A model generated the notes under the pieces. That model had not been told where the DNA came from and ran no database searches. It was given only the letters and a program-made list of their open reading frames with translations. DNA of 64,000 bases from Acidobacteriota bacterium (lineage in GTDB: Bacteria > Acidobacteriota > Blastocatellia > Pyrinomonadales > Pyrinomonadaceae). Positions 1 through 8,445 of the stretch are shown here, one piece after another; positions within the stretch are counted from its first letter, which is position 1; each line of letters begins with the position of its first letter. The translations under genes were made by a program, and so were the position numbers. The stretch spans positions 2,046,001 through 2,110,000 of the forward strand of contig CP065000.1 of the NCBI GenBank assembly GCA_016700075.1, in the 5' to 3' direction.

Positions 1-192
1 GCCCGGCTCGATCTTTCGCGGATCTTGGATCTGATTCCTGTCGGCGATGAGCCGCCACCGACGCCAGTCGGCGTAATACCGGTCGGCCAACATCGAGAGA
101 GTTTCACCGGCGATCACCGTATGGATCGTCAACGCAGCCTCGCTTTCCGGGCGGGCATCACCGTATCTTTCATATGGGCTGATCGATCTCAT
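1..192 (-). CDS. LysM-domain baseplate/tail protein, partial
   Basis: The first 64 codons of a gene that runs off the window edge. After a short N-terminal stretch the reading shows a LysM fold pattern: HTVIAGETLSMLA, then YYADWRRWRLIADRN and IQDPRKIEPG. In contractile tails a LysM protein links the tube-end adaptor to the baseplate hub. Its ATG overlaps the TAA of the upstream gene (TAATG), so the two are translationally coupled. In many contractile systems the CIS-tube domain and LysM are one polypeptide (Afp7-like); here they are two genes. LysM assignment is from sequence pattern; the baseplate role is inferred from position. Confidence 0.7.
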   Translation of the reverse strand, partial: MRSISPYERYGDARPESEAALTIHTVIAGETLSMLADRYYADWRRWRLIADRNQIQDPRKIEPG

Positions 193-659
193 TAGCCTGG
201 CTCCACGTCCTCGTTGTACTCGTATACCCGAACGTTCGTAGCCTCTCCGATATCCTGCAGCTGCATCAGTTCCAGCCGGATACGCGCTCGCAGCGGCTCG
301 CCCTCCGGCGCAAACTCCTCTTCCTCGATCGATAGATCCGTCAGAACACTTCGGACACGGTTCTCGCCCCACACGGCGAGCAGCGGCGGCGGCGTGCCTT
401 TGCCATCAACCTCATTCGCCAGATAGCGAAGGTCCTCAAGGTCCGCCCGTAGGCTGATGTTCGAGTCCGTGTTGTCAAGTATCAGCTCATCGACCGATAT
501 CTGTAGCGGTTCGCGGTTGCCGTAAAATAGCGGCTTCACTCCGATCGTCGTCTCCTGCGGTGTCCAGTTTGCTCGGTCGGATGTCCGGATTCGCTCCGGA
601 AAGAACTGGAACGTAAATGAAATGTCACTGTCGAGATCGATTAGCTGAAAGCTACTCAT
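192..659 (-). CDS. Tail tube-baseplate adaptor, CIS-tube-like
   Basis: 155 residues. The central part has features typical of the N-terminal domain of contractile-injection-system tube/adaptor proteins (Afp7, gp53-like): a sentence of the form REPLQISVDELILDN, then a PPPLLAVWG block, then FAPEGEPLRARIRLELMQ. Such proteins sit between the last tube ring and the hub. The start ATG overlaps the stop of the tape-measure gene (ATGA), and the stop overlaps the start of the LysM gene. Order tape measure, adaptor, LysM fits a contractile-tail operon. Family assignment is by remembered motif pattern, not by a search. Confidence 0.6.
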   Translation of the reverse strand: MSSFQLIDLDSDISFTFQFFPERIRTSDRANWTPQETTIGVKPLFYGNREPLQISVDELILDNTDSNISLRADLEDLRYLANEVDGKGTPPPLLAVWGENRVRSVLTDLSIEEEEFAPEGEPLRARIRLELMQLQDIGEATNVRVYEYNEDVEPG

Positions 660-3373
660 GCCCGATTCCTCCCTTCGCCAGCGGCCTTTGCAACGATCCG
701 TTCGATATCCTTCGCATGGGCATAAAGCTCGCGTCGGATATCTAAAACTGCTTGTTTGTCACCGCCATTGACATTCACAGTAACTGGTGCATTGACCACG
801 ATCGGTCGGGCATTCGCCTCGCGATACGGTTTCGCCTTTGCGGGGACAATATCCTCATTCGCGTGGATAAATGCCAGACCTGATCGTGTGACAGTTCCGC
901 CGACAGCAAATCCGGGGGGCGAAAATATGGATGGAACGCCTGTTGACGGCGTCGAGCCGGTTGTTTGTCCGGCTGGCGAGATAGATTGCGGAGCTGGCAT
1001 CTGCCAACTGCTAAACTTTGAACCTAATAGGTTCAAAGCTGTAGATGCGCTTGTCGCGGAACTGAAAATATTGTTAAATGCCCCCGGCAGCTTGCCCGCT
1101 GGCGGTACGATCCGATCAAATGCGCCCGCGGTGTCGTTCGTCGGAGGTAGTAGAGCCTGAAAGCTCCCTGTCGCGTCGGTCATCAGTTGTGGAAGTCCCG
1201 AAAAAAGCTCAGCCGTCCCTGCCATTGGCTGCTGCAGCGATGAGAGAGCCTGCGCAAAACTATCAGCCGACGTGGACATCCCGGATAGTGAGGCTGAAAA
1301 GCTCTCAGGAAATGCGATTTTGAGCATTTGATCGACGTGCTGCTCTTTTTCATTCGAAAGGTTTAGCGTGGGGATCACGTCGCGTCGGAATGATCGCATC
1401 ACTTCAGGATCACTCAGCGATGGAGCTCTCTCTCTCAAAAACTTTGCTCCAGCAACCTCTCCGTACCCGAGCCTCATTGCCTTCGCGAATCCCATGTCCG
1501 GGTTCTGTCGAGAATACTGTTCCGTCCGCCGTTTGCCCAGCTCGAGTTCCACTGGATCCAGCTTCTTCTTATACAACGGGGCCGAGACCGTCTCACCCAT
1601 GATCGACGCAAAAAATTTCCGGTATGAATCTGCCCACGTACGGCGTTTCGGGTCCAAGGCCTTTTCAAACTCTGCGTTTCCCTGCTGTAGTAACGACAAC
1701 ATCGACCGAGCCTCGGCCGTTGGATCCTTTTGCGAGGCAGGCTGCCCCTGATATGCCCTAAGCGACTGTTTGCCGACATCGTCGAGACCCCGCTCCATTT
1801 TCAGATTCTCGTTTAGCACATTCCGCAGATTTTCGATCTGATTCCACGTGAAACCGACCGCCTCGACAACAAGGATCGCCTTGAAGACGTTATTAAGTGA
1901 CAAGAGGTTCTTTCGCAGCCCAGCTGCTTTTTTACTGGCGGTGTCAACCTGGCTGGTGAATCCTGCAACATTTTTCGTAGCGGCCGGAGCTGCGGCATTT
2001 GTCGAGCTCAACATCCCGACGAGCCCCTCACTACGGGAAACGGCAGACGCGATCCTCAACAATCGAACGCCCGTTGTGAGCATCTTGATACCTGAATATG
2101 CGATCATTGCCGCCGAACCGACCGCGAGTGTTGTGACCGCGTACTTGGCGATGTCCGGGTGGGTTTTCGTAAACTCCTGCATTACGCTAACGATCTCATT
2201 GGCTTTTTCAACCGCCGCCGTTGCACCGGGGATCATAGGCTCAAAGATCGCAACCTTTAGGTTGGTCAACGTGCCGGTCAACGCCTCCATCTGGTTGTTG
2301 TAGTTTTTGGCGATCTCGGCATTTTTCTCATTCAGACCGATCGTCTTGTCCTGCTCGGCATTGAATTGCTTCCATCCCTCTAAACCCGACTTGACCATCA
2401 TCGATGCGGCAGCCATGCCACGTTGACCGAAGATCGCCTGGAGAGCCTGTGCCTGTTCCTTATCTGACAGCTTTTGCAGTGGTTCGAGCTCTCGGAATAG
2501 ATTTTCAACACCTTTGAATTTGCCTTTCTCGTCAAAAAATTCGAGCTGTATACCGAACTTTTGCGAGACCTCCTGCATCTTCTTTTTCTCACCCAAATAC
2601 TGGACAAAAAAATTGTCCATAGCGGTGCCCGCCATCGACCCTTCCATGCCTTGCTTGCGCATTAGACCGAAGAGCCTGGTGATCTCCTCGGCATCCTTTA
2701 GACCAGAGATGCCGATCGCCGAACCGGTGCGGCCTTGGAAATATTTCGACGCCTCGATCAACTCGGCGGAGCCGATTCCTGTTGACGTAAACAGCCGCGA
2801 GAAAACATCGGCCGCTCGTTCATACTCTTCGGGCTTCAAACGGAAGAGCTGCCCGAACTGTGCGAAGTCTTTGGCAACATCTTTGGGTAAGGACTTATTT
2901 GCTACAGCCAGTTCGCCTACTGCTTTCCCGGCACCGCGAAAGATCGTTTCTGCCTCCAGCCCGTTCTGCTTTAACACCTGCATCATCTCGACGAAATCCT
3001 GCGTGTTACCTGGCAAGCGATTTCCAAGGTCGAGAGCAATAGCTTCAGCCTTGAGCATGTCCTGGCCGAGTTGATTCAGATTAACCCGACCGTCAGCACC
3101 TAGTTGTGAAAAGGTGGTCCGCAGATCCGTCATCGCCGATTGAAAATCAGCAGCGGTTTGAACTCCGTCCTTAAGCACTTTCAGTCCTGTGATACCGGCC
3201 GCGCCGATGGCTAATCCGCGATTAAGGTCGCGTCGTATCTTCGCGAATTCGGAATGGAATTTCTCACCGTCTTTACCAAGATCACGCAATCTGGATCCAA
3301 AGCGGTCGAGCCCGCCTGACGCTGCGTCCTTTAGCGTTAAAAGGATTGCCAGTTGTAATGCTTCGCCTGCCAT
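656..3373 (-). CDS. Phage tail tape measure protein
   Basis: 905 residues, by far the longest tail gene, immediately after the tail assembly chaperone, the invariable place of the tape measure. The N-terminal third has the TP901-type pattern (AADFQSAMTDLRTTF, then a run through FQGRTGSAIGISGLKDAEEITRLFG and FGQRGMAAASMMVKSG). The middle has hydrophobic helices around residues 400-450 and 490-510, and the C-terminal half is low-complexity Pro/Ser/Thr followed by a conserved end with FAVGGTVTRSGLAFIHANEDIVPA. It sets tail length and helps DNA passage through the membrane. Length predicts a tail of roughly 130 nm if the usual 0.15 nm per residue holds. Confidence 0.92.
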   Translation of the reverse strand: MAGEALQLAILLTLKDAASGGLDRFGSRLRDLGKDGEKFHSEFAKIRRDLNRGLAIGAAGITGLKVLKDGVQTAADFQSAMTDLRTTFSQLGADGRVNLNQLGQDMLKAEAIALDLGNRLPGNTQDFVEMMQVLKQNGLEAETIFRGAGKAVGELAVANKSLPKDVAKDFAQFGQLFRLKPEEYERAADVFSRLFTSTGIGSAELIEASKYFQGRTGSAIGISGLKDAEEITRLFGLMRKQGMEGSMAGTAMDNFFVQYLGEKKKMQEVSQKFGIQLEFFDEKGKFKGVENLFRELEPLQKLSDKEQAQALQAIFGQRGMAAASMMVKSGLEGWKQFNAEQDKTIGLNEKNAEIAKNYNNQMEALTGTLTNLKVAIFEPMIPGATAAVEKANEIVSVMQEFTKTHPDIAKYAVTTLAVGSAAMIAYSGIKMLTTGVRLLRIASAVSRSEGLVGMLSSTNAAAPAATKNVAGFTSQVDTASKKAAGLRKNLLSLNNVFKAILVVEAVGFTWNQIENLRNVLNENLKMERGLDDVGKQSLRAYQGQPASQKDPTAEARSMLSLLQQGNAEFEKALDPKRRTWADSYRKFFASIMGETVSAPLYKKKLDPVELELGKRRTEQYSRQNPDMGFAKAMRLGYGEVAGAKFLRERAPSLSDPEVMRSFRRDVIPTLNLSNEKEQHVDQMLKIAFPESFSASLSGMSTSADSFAQALSSLQQPMAGTAELFSGLPQLMTDATGSFQALLPPTNDTAGAFDRIVPPAGKLPGAFNNIFSSATSASTALNLLGSKFSSWQMPAPQSISPAGQTTGSTPSTGVPSIFSPPGFAVGGTVTRSGLAFIHANEDIVPAKAKPYREANARPIVVNAPVTVNVNGGDKQAVLDIRRELYAHAKDIERIVAKAAGEGRNRA

Positions 3374-3559
3374 TTATTCCTTTTTGTAGAGCTCGTTCAT
3401 TAACTTTAGATAACTATCCAGCCGTCGCCGCGGAAGGTTCAGGATCTCCGCCTCGCTCATGCCCGTCTCGCGCATCATTACCAATACCGCCCTCGCCATC
3501 CCGCTCGCCCGAAACCGTTCTTCCTCTGAATCGAAACGTGGCCTCCGCCAAACGGGCAC
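3374..3559 (-). CDS. Tail assembly chaperone, frameshift extension (GT-like part)
   Basis: Sixty-one codons open in the +1 (equivalently -2) frame relative to the 239-residue ORF that overlaps it from 3414 to 3559. Its only possible own start is a GTG with no Shine-Dalgarno sequence, and a TAA lies just before it. The peptide (from FDSEEERFRASGMARAVLV to the end LKLMNELYKKE) is a well-formed helical protein. The competing frame ends in low-quality Gly/Arg-rich sequence. This is the place where dsDNA tailed phages make a G/GT-type pair by recoding. A candidate site is TTT-CGA at 3531-3536 on the minus strand, where a +1 slip gives a smooth join. Expression as a fusion is inference. Confidence 0.6.
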   Translation of the reverse strand: MPVWRRPRFDSEEERFRASGMARAVLVMMRETGMSEAEILNLPRRRLDSYLKLMNELYKKE

Positions 3560-4133
3560 CGATCCTTAACAGGTTGAGATCCTCTGCATCGAGTTGGTTG
3601 AATAATTCCAGTTTGATCGGTCCTTCAACGGTCGCCTCGCTATCAGCCGTGGTGATGCGAGTGATCATCTGCCCTAGCAAGAAACACTCTCGAGTAATGC
3701 CCCGCGAGCTAAGTCTGTCAGCCTCGACTTCATCACGGCCTGTGGTCATTCGTCCGATCTCTACGACCGGGTATCGCGTACCGTCGATCTCGAACCCGAA
3801 GTACAACTTGACTCTGTTGTCCGGCATGAATTCGGAAACTGCTTTCCCGCGGCTCGTGCGAATGAACTCATCCGCTCCGATTTGGAGTTCCTCTCGGTCG
3901 ATCGAGTTCAACGACAGCAGCACAGAGAGATCTACCGGTAAACGAAGATCGCCAAACCTCGTGATCATTTTTCGACGGACGAGGTCACCGTATTGTGTCG
4001 GGTTCGTGGCCTGCGGATCAGTATCAAGGAGCATGAAATCCCCAGCGGTCAAACGCTGTGAGAAAATGACATCTCGATGTATCACACCTTTCTTATCCTC
4101 GTATCCGAATGGCAGTTGAATTGTGTGTTCCAT
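3414..4133 (-). CDS. Tail assembly chaperone (Mu gp41-like position)
   Basis: 239 residues between the tail tube and tape measure genes. The core reads as a globular protein with IQLPFGYEDKKGVIHRDVIF at the start, FEIDGTRYPVVEIGRMT in the middle and a conserved ITTADSEATVEGPIKLELFNQLDAEDLNLL block near residue 180. The last 45 residues, which overlap the shifted frame, become Gly/Asp/Arg-rich and do not look selected. By position it is the phage tail assembly chaperone that coats the tape measure during tail assembly. The gene is separated from the tail tube gene by a strong terminator hairpin, which should lower its dose relative to tube and sheath. Confidence 0.65.
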   Translation of the reverse strand: MEHTIQLPFGYEDKKGVIHRDVIFSQRLTAGDFMLLDTDPQATNPTQYGDLVRRKMITRFGDLRLPVDLSVLLSLNSIDREELQIGADEFIRTSRGKAVSEFMPDNRVKLYFGFEIDGTRYPVVEIGRMTTGRDEVEADRLSSRGITRECFLLGQMITRITTADSEATVEGPIKLELFNQLDAEDLNLLRIGARLAEATFRFRGRTVSGERDGEGGIGNDARDGHERGGDPEPSAATAG

Positions 4134-4150
4134 AGTGATTGCCTTGAGCT

Positions 4151-4197
4151 AAAAAAGCACCGTGGGCCGCCGGCAGCAGATCGGCGTCCACGGTGCT
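4151..4197 (-). terminator. Rho-independent terminator between tail tube and tail chaperone genes
   Basis: On the minus strand a perfect 10-bp inverted repeat (AGCACCGTGG / CCACGGTGCT, arms 4188-4197 and 4156-4165) is followed at once by a run of six T. It lies in the 130-bp gap downstream of the tail tube stop. Because tail genes continue on the same strand after it, it is probably a partial terminator that gives high sheath/tube and low chaperone/tape-measure expression. Confidence 0.8.
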
Positions 4198-4262
4198 CAT
4201 TCGGTGTTAGCGGAGGTAACGCCTCGACCGAAGATCAATCCCCTGCTGCATCGTCGGCCTGT

Positions 4263-4703
4263 TTAACCGTCCGTGTCGATGAACATATCCGTCGGCTGCA
4301 GCACGACCGTATAGTACGCTGCGTCGCTGCCGTCTGCCTTGTTACCCTCGATCGCGAACTCTTTCGGCACGCAGTCGATCAGTTCATAAACGCCGTGCGT
4401 CGAGAATCCGTCCTCGTTGAGTTGGATGACACGAAACGATCGCTTCTCTGTCAGCAGTCCTGCGCAGTACGCGTTGAAATACTGAAAGATCTCGCGGCCG
4501 GATCGGTTGAGGGCAAATGCGTGTTTTAGAGTGATCGGCTCGGCCTTCGACTTGCCGCGAGCGTATGTCGGCATCGCACGGTTTCCCGTTTTAATCTCGA
4601 CGGGCTCGTGCACCTTTTTGAGTCCTGTGACCTCCGTAGCCTCGATCACCGAGACACCGTCCATTTCAACCAAAAAATGTCCTGAGTGTGTTCCTCTTGC
4701 CAT
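4263..4703 (-). CDS. Phage tail tube protein (Mu gpM / T4 gp19-like)
   Basis: 146 residues directly after the sheath gene, with the length and layout of contractile-tail tube proteins. Start MARGTHSGHFLVEMDG, then the typical ATEVTGLKKVHEPVEIKTGNR segment and a late FAIEGNKADGSD followed by a beta strand ending in VLQPTDMFI. It would polymerise into the inner tube through which DNA passes. The start ATG overlaps the TAA of the sheath gene (TAATG), so the two highly expressed proteins are coupled, and a terminator follows the gene. Confidence 0.8.
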   Translation of the reverse strand: MARGTHSGHFLVEMDGVSVIEATEVTGLKKVHEPVEIKTGNRAMPTYARGKSKAEPITLKHAFALNRSGREIFQYFNAYCAGLLTEKRSFRVIQLNEDGFSTHGVYELIDCVPKEFAIEGNKADGSDAAYYTVVLQPTDMFIDTDG

Positions 4704-6214
4704 TACGCATCACCTCCTGTGAGTATGTTCAGATCCTGACCGAGCGGGACATTGTCGATGTTGACGAATATTTGCTCGGCGGTTGGCGAGAGCTTGACGC
4801 CGATCTGAACGTGGACGCGGCCCTCTGCGAGATCTTCCGGCGGATTGTTTGTCTCATCCGCGACGACGATGAACGCCTCTTCCTCGGTCCGGCCGTAAAG
4901 CCCGCCGGACTGCCAGAGCGACCGCAGGAAATTCTGCCCCGACGCACGTAGATCTCGGAACAGCCGTCCGGCTCCGTCAACAACGGCAAAAACCGCCCAG
5001 CGATAGCCGATCTTGGCCGTGTAATAGATCAGGTTTAGCATTCGTCGCTCGTGGACGAATTTGATACGCGTCTCGCCGGCCTCAGCCAACACGCGGGCAC
5101 CATAAATCTTGATGCCCTCGCCCTCGACCGGAGCGATCACATTTATGTTCTTGCCGTTGAGAAATTCGCGGACACCGTCATTGATCACCGAAGTGCCGTC
5201 CACGTTCCTCTCAACGTCGATCGCGTTCGGCACTTTGATGTTCGCCGGTGCCTTGTGCGTGCCGATCGTGCGGTCCACCCTTGCACAAACACCGGCCGCA
5301 AAGATCGACGGCGGAAAGAACTTTCGATCCTGTCCGGCCATTGGCGGCATCTCCACCCACGGGAAATATGCGGCCGCGTGGCTCGACGGTGTGTCGTTCA
5401 TGTCGGCGGCGACGTCCTGATAATCCGCTGCCAATTCGTGGTCGAGTATCGCCAGGCGATTGTACTGCTCGGCGTGTGCGGTCAGAGCCGCAACGTTCGC
5501 CGGATCATACTGACCGGGGATCAGCACCTGGCCGCCGCCGAGATTCTCATCGGCAAATTGACTTAGATAATCAGCCAAATCTTCGAGATCATAATCGCTC
5601 GTATCGTCCGTGCCGCCCGTCAGTGCGAACGTCCCCGCTGCCGGTCTTCCGGTCGGCCCCGACACAGTTTCCGCCACAAGCGAAATATTGACCAATCTCG
5701 ACGCCGAGTTGATCGCGGTTCGCTCTGAGTTGTCACGCAGATCCGCTCCCTTATACGTTTCAACGATCCCTAGAGCGTCACTCGATATCGAGATATCGCA
5801 GCGGTCGGTATCCGACGTGTCTACAACCGTGACCGATATATCGACCGTCGATGACGGATATTTCGCGTCAAACTTGAACGTGGCCGCCGGCGTGCCTGCT
5901 CGGTTGTTTCGCGTGACCGTCGAAACAACCGCACTCGATCCTGCCGCACGGACGAGCATCATCTGCTTGCCGCCGAAAAGGTTGAAATAGACATAGGCAA
6001 GCTCGGCGATCCAGCCGAGGGCGTGAAAGCCGCCATACGTCCGCAGAAATTCAGACCACGACGTGACCAGCTTGCGTACGCCGACGGGTCCCCACGGTGC
6101 GAATCCGATCGCGAATGCCGTCGAGCTCGGCTGTCGAGTAAACGGGCGGGCAACCTGCCCCTGGTTCACAACGGCTGTTACACCGGGCTTTGTTGATTCG
6201 ATTACTAAACTCAT
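4703..6214 (-). CDS. Phage tail sheath protein (Mu gpL-like)
   Basis: 503 residues. The N-terminus has the sheath pattern PGVTAVVNQGQ followed by GFAPWGPVGVRKLVTSWSEF, the conserved hook seen in contractile sheaths. The middle has a variable beta-rich insertion (residues about 90-210), and the C-terminus has ALRD-like VFAVVDGAGRLFRDLRASG followed by LSPTAEQIFVNIDNV, the typical sheath end. It forms the contractile outer cylinder. The gene overlaps its neighbours on both sides by ATGA and TAATG, forming a tight operon with the DUF2635-like and tube genes. Confidence 0.9.
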   Translation of the reverse strand: MSLVIESTKPGVTAVVNQGQVARPFTRQPSSTAFAIGFAPWGPVGVRKLVTSWSEFLRTYGGFHALGWIAELAYVYFNLFGGKQMMLVRAAGSSAVVSTVTRNNRAGTPAATFKFDAKYPSSTVDISVTVVDTSDTDRCDISISSDALGIVETYKGADLRDNSERTAINSASRLVNISLVAETVSGPTGRPAAGTFALTGGTDDTSDYDLEDLADYLSQFADENLGGGQVLIPGQYDPANVAALTAHAEQYNRLAILDHELAADYQDVAADMNDTPSSHAAAYFPWVEMPPMAGQDRKFFPPSIFAAGVCARVDRTIGTHKAPANIKVPNAIDVERNVDGTSVINDGVREFLNGKNINVIAPVEGEGIKIYGARVLAEAGETRIKFVHERRMLNLIYYTAKIGYRWAVFAVVDGAGRLFRDLRASGQNFLRSLWQSGGLYGRTEEEAFIVVADETNNPPEDLAEGRVHVQIGVKLSPTAEQIFVNIDNVPLGQDLNILTGGDA

Positions 6215-6414
6215 TTTTTTCCTCCGTTCTCCGGCTTTGTCTCCACCGTTTTTTCGTCAGGTTTTAGGGCGATTATTTCCAGCCATCCGCGAGCCGCGAA
6301 CGACCGTTCGCGATCGCTGGCACTCCTGAACTTCCGGCTCTCACCGGCCGCAAGCAGCTTTCCGTCAGACAACACGAGCGGGTTGTTCGAAACATTTTTG
6401 ATCTCTATCATCAT
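6211..6414 (-). CDS. Small Mu gp38-like (DUF2635-type) protein
   Basis: 67 residues between the DUF1834-like gene and the sheath gene, exactly where Mu has gp38. Sequence begins MMIEIKNVSNNPLVLSDGKLL and ends in a Lys/Glu-rich tail. The short beta motif with a central gly-rich turn (LLAAGESRKF) fits the DUF2635 type, which is of unknown function but conserved in Mu-like contractile tail operons. Four-base ATGA overlaps at both ends show coupling. The family is assigned mostly by position. Confidence 0.6.
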   Translation of the reverse strand: MMIEIKNVSNNPLVLSDGKLLAAGESRKFRSASDRERSFAARGWLEIIALKPDEKTVETKPENGGKK

Positions 6415-7061
6415 GGCTCTCCTACGCTTACCTCGACGCCGGGCAGATCGCCTGCGTTCGTCGTCGCTTCATTCAAACTGTCAACCCCGACCAGCAGGTC
6501 GGTCACATCGACCCCATCAGCCGTCCGATCCTCTGATTCCCAATTGAATGCCGTTTGGAACACCACCGCATAGGCGGTGATATTCGGCATTCGCATCACG
6601 TACTCGTTTGCAACCGGCGTCAGAGGTTCGGTTGTCAAAAGCACTTCGTCGTCATCGACGATCGTTTTCAAACGACGATCGGTCAGCTCTCGTCTCACGG
6701 CAGCGATCATCGAATAGACCTTCGACCGGCGTCTTGCCCGCTCACCGTGCGGGTTGTTGTCCGCGCAGATCACGACGAATGTGCACTCGTGCCGGTAAAC
6801 TCGCGGCCGCCCTAGAATCGGAGACGACTTGGCAAAGAGCGAGTCCTCACCGTCGGCATACGACACCATCACCATTGGAAAGACCGACGGCAGCGATGCG
6901 ATCGCCTTTTTCAGGTTGTCCGCGTCGAGTTCGCCTGAATAGGTTGTCAAATTTCTGACACCAAGTGGCTGTGGCGTCATTGCGGGTCTTAAGATTTCTA
7001 AGATCCCGTCCTCGATCCCGCCTGCAAAGAATTCAAAATCGCCTGGATCCATGTCCGTCAC
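6411..7061 (-). CDS. Tail terminator-like protein, DUF1834 (Mu gp37-like)
   Basis: 216 residues with the DUF1834 layout: an N-terminal segment that ends in PFMVMVSYADGE-like VFPMVMVSYADGE, then a central YRHECTFVVICADNN strand, then RRRSKVYSMIAAVRREL and a C-terminal AVVFQTAFNW strand. DUF1834/gp37 proteins are found just before gp38 and the sheath in Mu-like phages and are thought to cap the tail tube. The extra 35 residues after FNWESED are acidic and probably disordered. Start overlaps the gpG-like gene stop (ATGA). Confidence 0.7.
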   Translation of the reverse strand: MTDMDPGDFEFFAGGIEDGILEILRPAMTPQPLGVRNLTTYSGELDADNLKKAIASLPSVFPMVMVSYADGEDSLFAKSSPILGRPRVYRHECTFVVICADNNPHGERARRRSKVYSMIAAVRRELTDRRLKTIVDDDEVLLTTEPLTPVANEYVMRMPNITAYAVVFQTAFNWESEDRTADGVDVTDLLVGVDSLNEATTNAGDLPGVEVSVGEP

Positions 7062-7516
7062 CGCCGGATGTGCCGGCTGAAGATCTTTGCTATTGCATCG
7101 TGGTCCTCGTCCTGGATCATCACGAACGGCCTCGCTGGCGTTTTCGATCGACCGCGGCCCGCACCGCCCGGATATCCAAAATGCTGGCGTTTCGCCTGGA
7201 TCGCGTTTGTGCCGATTTGGACCTCGGTTGTTCTCACCTTGACCGCCATCGAATTTTTCATTTGAGCCGTATCGATCAGAATTTTCGAACCACCGCGGCC
7301 TTTACCTTTCTTGCGGCGAGCCAGCGTCTTTTCGCTGAGTGCCTTCCATTTCGTCGGACGGCCCGATGCTTTGAAGTTTCGCTCGATCGAACCGAGCATG
7401 TAGACACCTGACGCTTTCAGCGGCTTCTCGGCATCTCGCGAAATGTTCTGCGAGATCCGCGAGATCCGTTTGAATGCTCTATCGATGCCTTCGATTCCGT
7501 TCATCTTAAAAGCCAT
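7058..7516 (-). CDS. Phage virion morphogenesis / tail completion protein (Mu gpG-like)
   Basis: About 152 residues from the ATG at 7516 (MAFKMNGIEGID). A longer version could start at a TTG at 7546, but that start lies inside a hairpin and has no ribosome site. The pattern SIERNFKASGRPTKWKALSEKTLARRKK and then LIDTAQMKNSMAVKV is typical of the phage virion morphogenesis family (PF05069), which completes heads and joins them to tails. The C-terminus FVMIQDEDHDAIAKIFSRHI also fits. In Mu this gene sits next to gpF; here it is displaced into the tail arm. Confidence 0.8.
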   Translation of the reverse strand: MAFKMNGIEGIDRAFKRISRISQNISRDAEKPLKASGVYMLGSIERNFKASGRPTKWKALSEKTLARRKKGKGRGGSKILIDTAQMKNSMAVKVRTTEVQIGTNAIQAKRQHFGYPGGAGRGRSKTPARPFVMIQDEDHDAIAKIFSRHIRR

Positions 7517-7518
7517 GG

Positions 7519-7558
7519 GAAGGGCGGTGTTTGCATCCAGCGGCAACTACCGCCCTTC
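7519..7558 (-). other. Intergenic hairpin upstream of gpG-like gene
   Basis: A perfect 10-bp inverted repeat (GAAGGGCGGT / ACCGCCCTTC, arms 7549-7558 and 7519-7528) with a 20-nt loop lies between the stop of the preceding gene and the ATG of the gpG-like gene. There is no T tract, so it may be an RNA-stability or processing structure rather than a terminator. Confidence 0.45.
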
Positions 7559-7572
7559 ATCTGTATTGGCTG

Positions 7573-8001
7573 CTATCTCTCTTCCAGCGGAAAGTCTGCA
7601 GCCACCGTGTTGGTGGGTTTTTCCTTCAATTCCAGTTCGGTTACAAATTTCTTGCTCGTCGGCCGCTCCGCGATCTTGTTCAACGTGTCTTCGCCGAGCA
7701 GCTGCTCAGCTTTCTTGATCTCAACTTTTAGACACTCGTCGCGATCGGCTGGATCCAGATCGGCGGTCACTTCCATAAATGAGTGGAGGTCGACCTTACG
7801 AGATCCGAACTTCTTTTCTTGGAAACGCCTCGCAATCGCAATGTCGCCGGTGATCGTGACGGTACGTTTCGTCTTGTTTAGCCAAGACTTGATCTGCTTC
7901 TCGAGAGCTTCGGATCCCTCCGCGATCGGAGCCATCAGCTTCTGCAAGCGGCCCCACTCGTCGACCATATCGCGGATGTCTTTTTCGGTTTGAACAGCCA
8001 T
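7573..8001 (-). CDS. Unrecognised structural-operon protein
   Basis: 142 residues. An N-terminal helical half (EKDIRDMVDEWGRLQKLMAP, then EKQIKSWLNKTKRTVTITG) is followed by a mixed segment (IARRFQEKKFGSRKVDLHSF) and an acidic end. There is a faint resemblance to Gam-type DNA-end-binding proteins in the helix plus T(V)TITGDIAIARR strand, but Gam genes normally lie in the early region. No function is assigned. It sits between the DUF1320-like and gpG-like genes and begins one base before the stop of the former ends. Confidence 0.6.
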   Translation of the reverse strand: MAVQTEKDIRDMVDEWGRLQKLMAPIAEGSEALEKQIKSWLNKTKRTVTITGDIAIARRFQEKKFGSRKVDLHSFMEVTADLDPADRDECLKVEIKKAEQLLGEDTLNKIAERPTSKKFVTELELKEKPTNTVAADFPLEER

Positions 8002-8445
8002 TCAATATGACCTCAATCGCTCATCAGTGAACCTCGTCGATGATGCGTTTGTCAGTATCTGATCCTTGTTGTCCGGGTTCGTCGGCGTCTCGTCGATCGC
8101 GGCCACGTCTAATGCCGCCTTACCGCAGCCAATATCTTTCAATGTTTTGATCGCCTCGTCGTGAGCGTTCTTCTTGACGACGTAAACTCCCTCGGGGAGA
8201 TCAGATCGCGACTTGTATAAATGAAAGACAGCTAGGTCGAGGTTCGTTGCTTTGACTAGCGGTGTCGATGCGACCGGCAGTGCATAACGGGAGCGCGCGT
8301 AGGAGTCGAACATACCAGAGGCGTATTCGATCGCCCTTAGAACGCGCGTTTCATTGATCTCTCCCGTTCCCTCGTCGTCGGTGAGCTGGACGAGAGTGTT
8401 CTCGCCCAGTTCGTCCAACAGATCATCGATACCGATGTAGGCCAT
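8002..8445 (-). CDS. DUF1320 protein (Mu gp36-like)
   Basis: 147 residues. The opening MAYIGIDDLLDELGENTL, the following EINETRVLRAIEYASGMFDSYARSRYALPV and LDLAVFHLYKSR match the DUF1320 family (Mu gp36), a neck/connector-type protein conserved next to the major head gene in Mu-like phages. The C-terminal 50 residues are polar and less conserved. It directly abuts its neighbours, which fits a late structural operon. Confidence 0.8.
   Translation of the reverse strand: MAYIGIDDLLDELGENTLVQLTDDEGTGEINETRVLRAIEYASGMFDSYARSRYALPVASTPLVKATNLDLAVFHLYKSRSDLPEGVYVVKKNAHDEAIKTLKDIGCGKAALDVAAIDETPTNPDNKDQILTNASSTRFTDERLRSY

Noticed and set aside
7573..8001. Gam nuclease inhibitor
   Set aside because: Only faint resemblance, and the gene lies in the head-tail operon rather than the early region.
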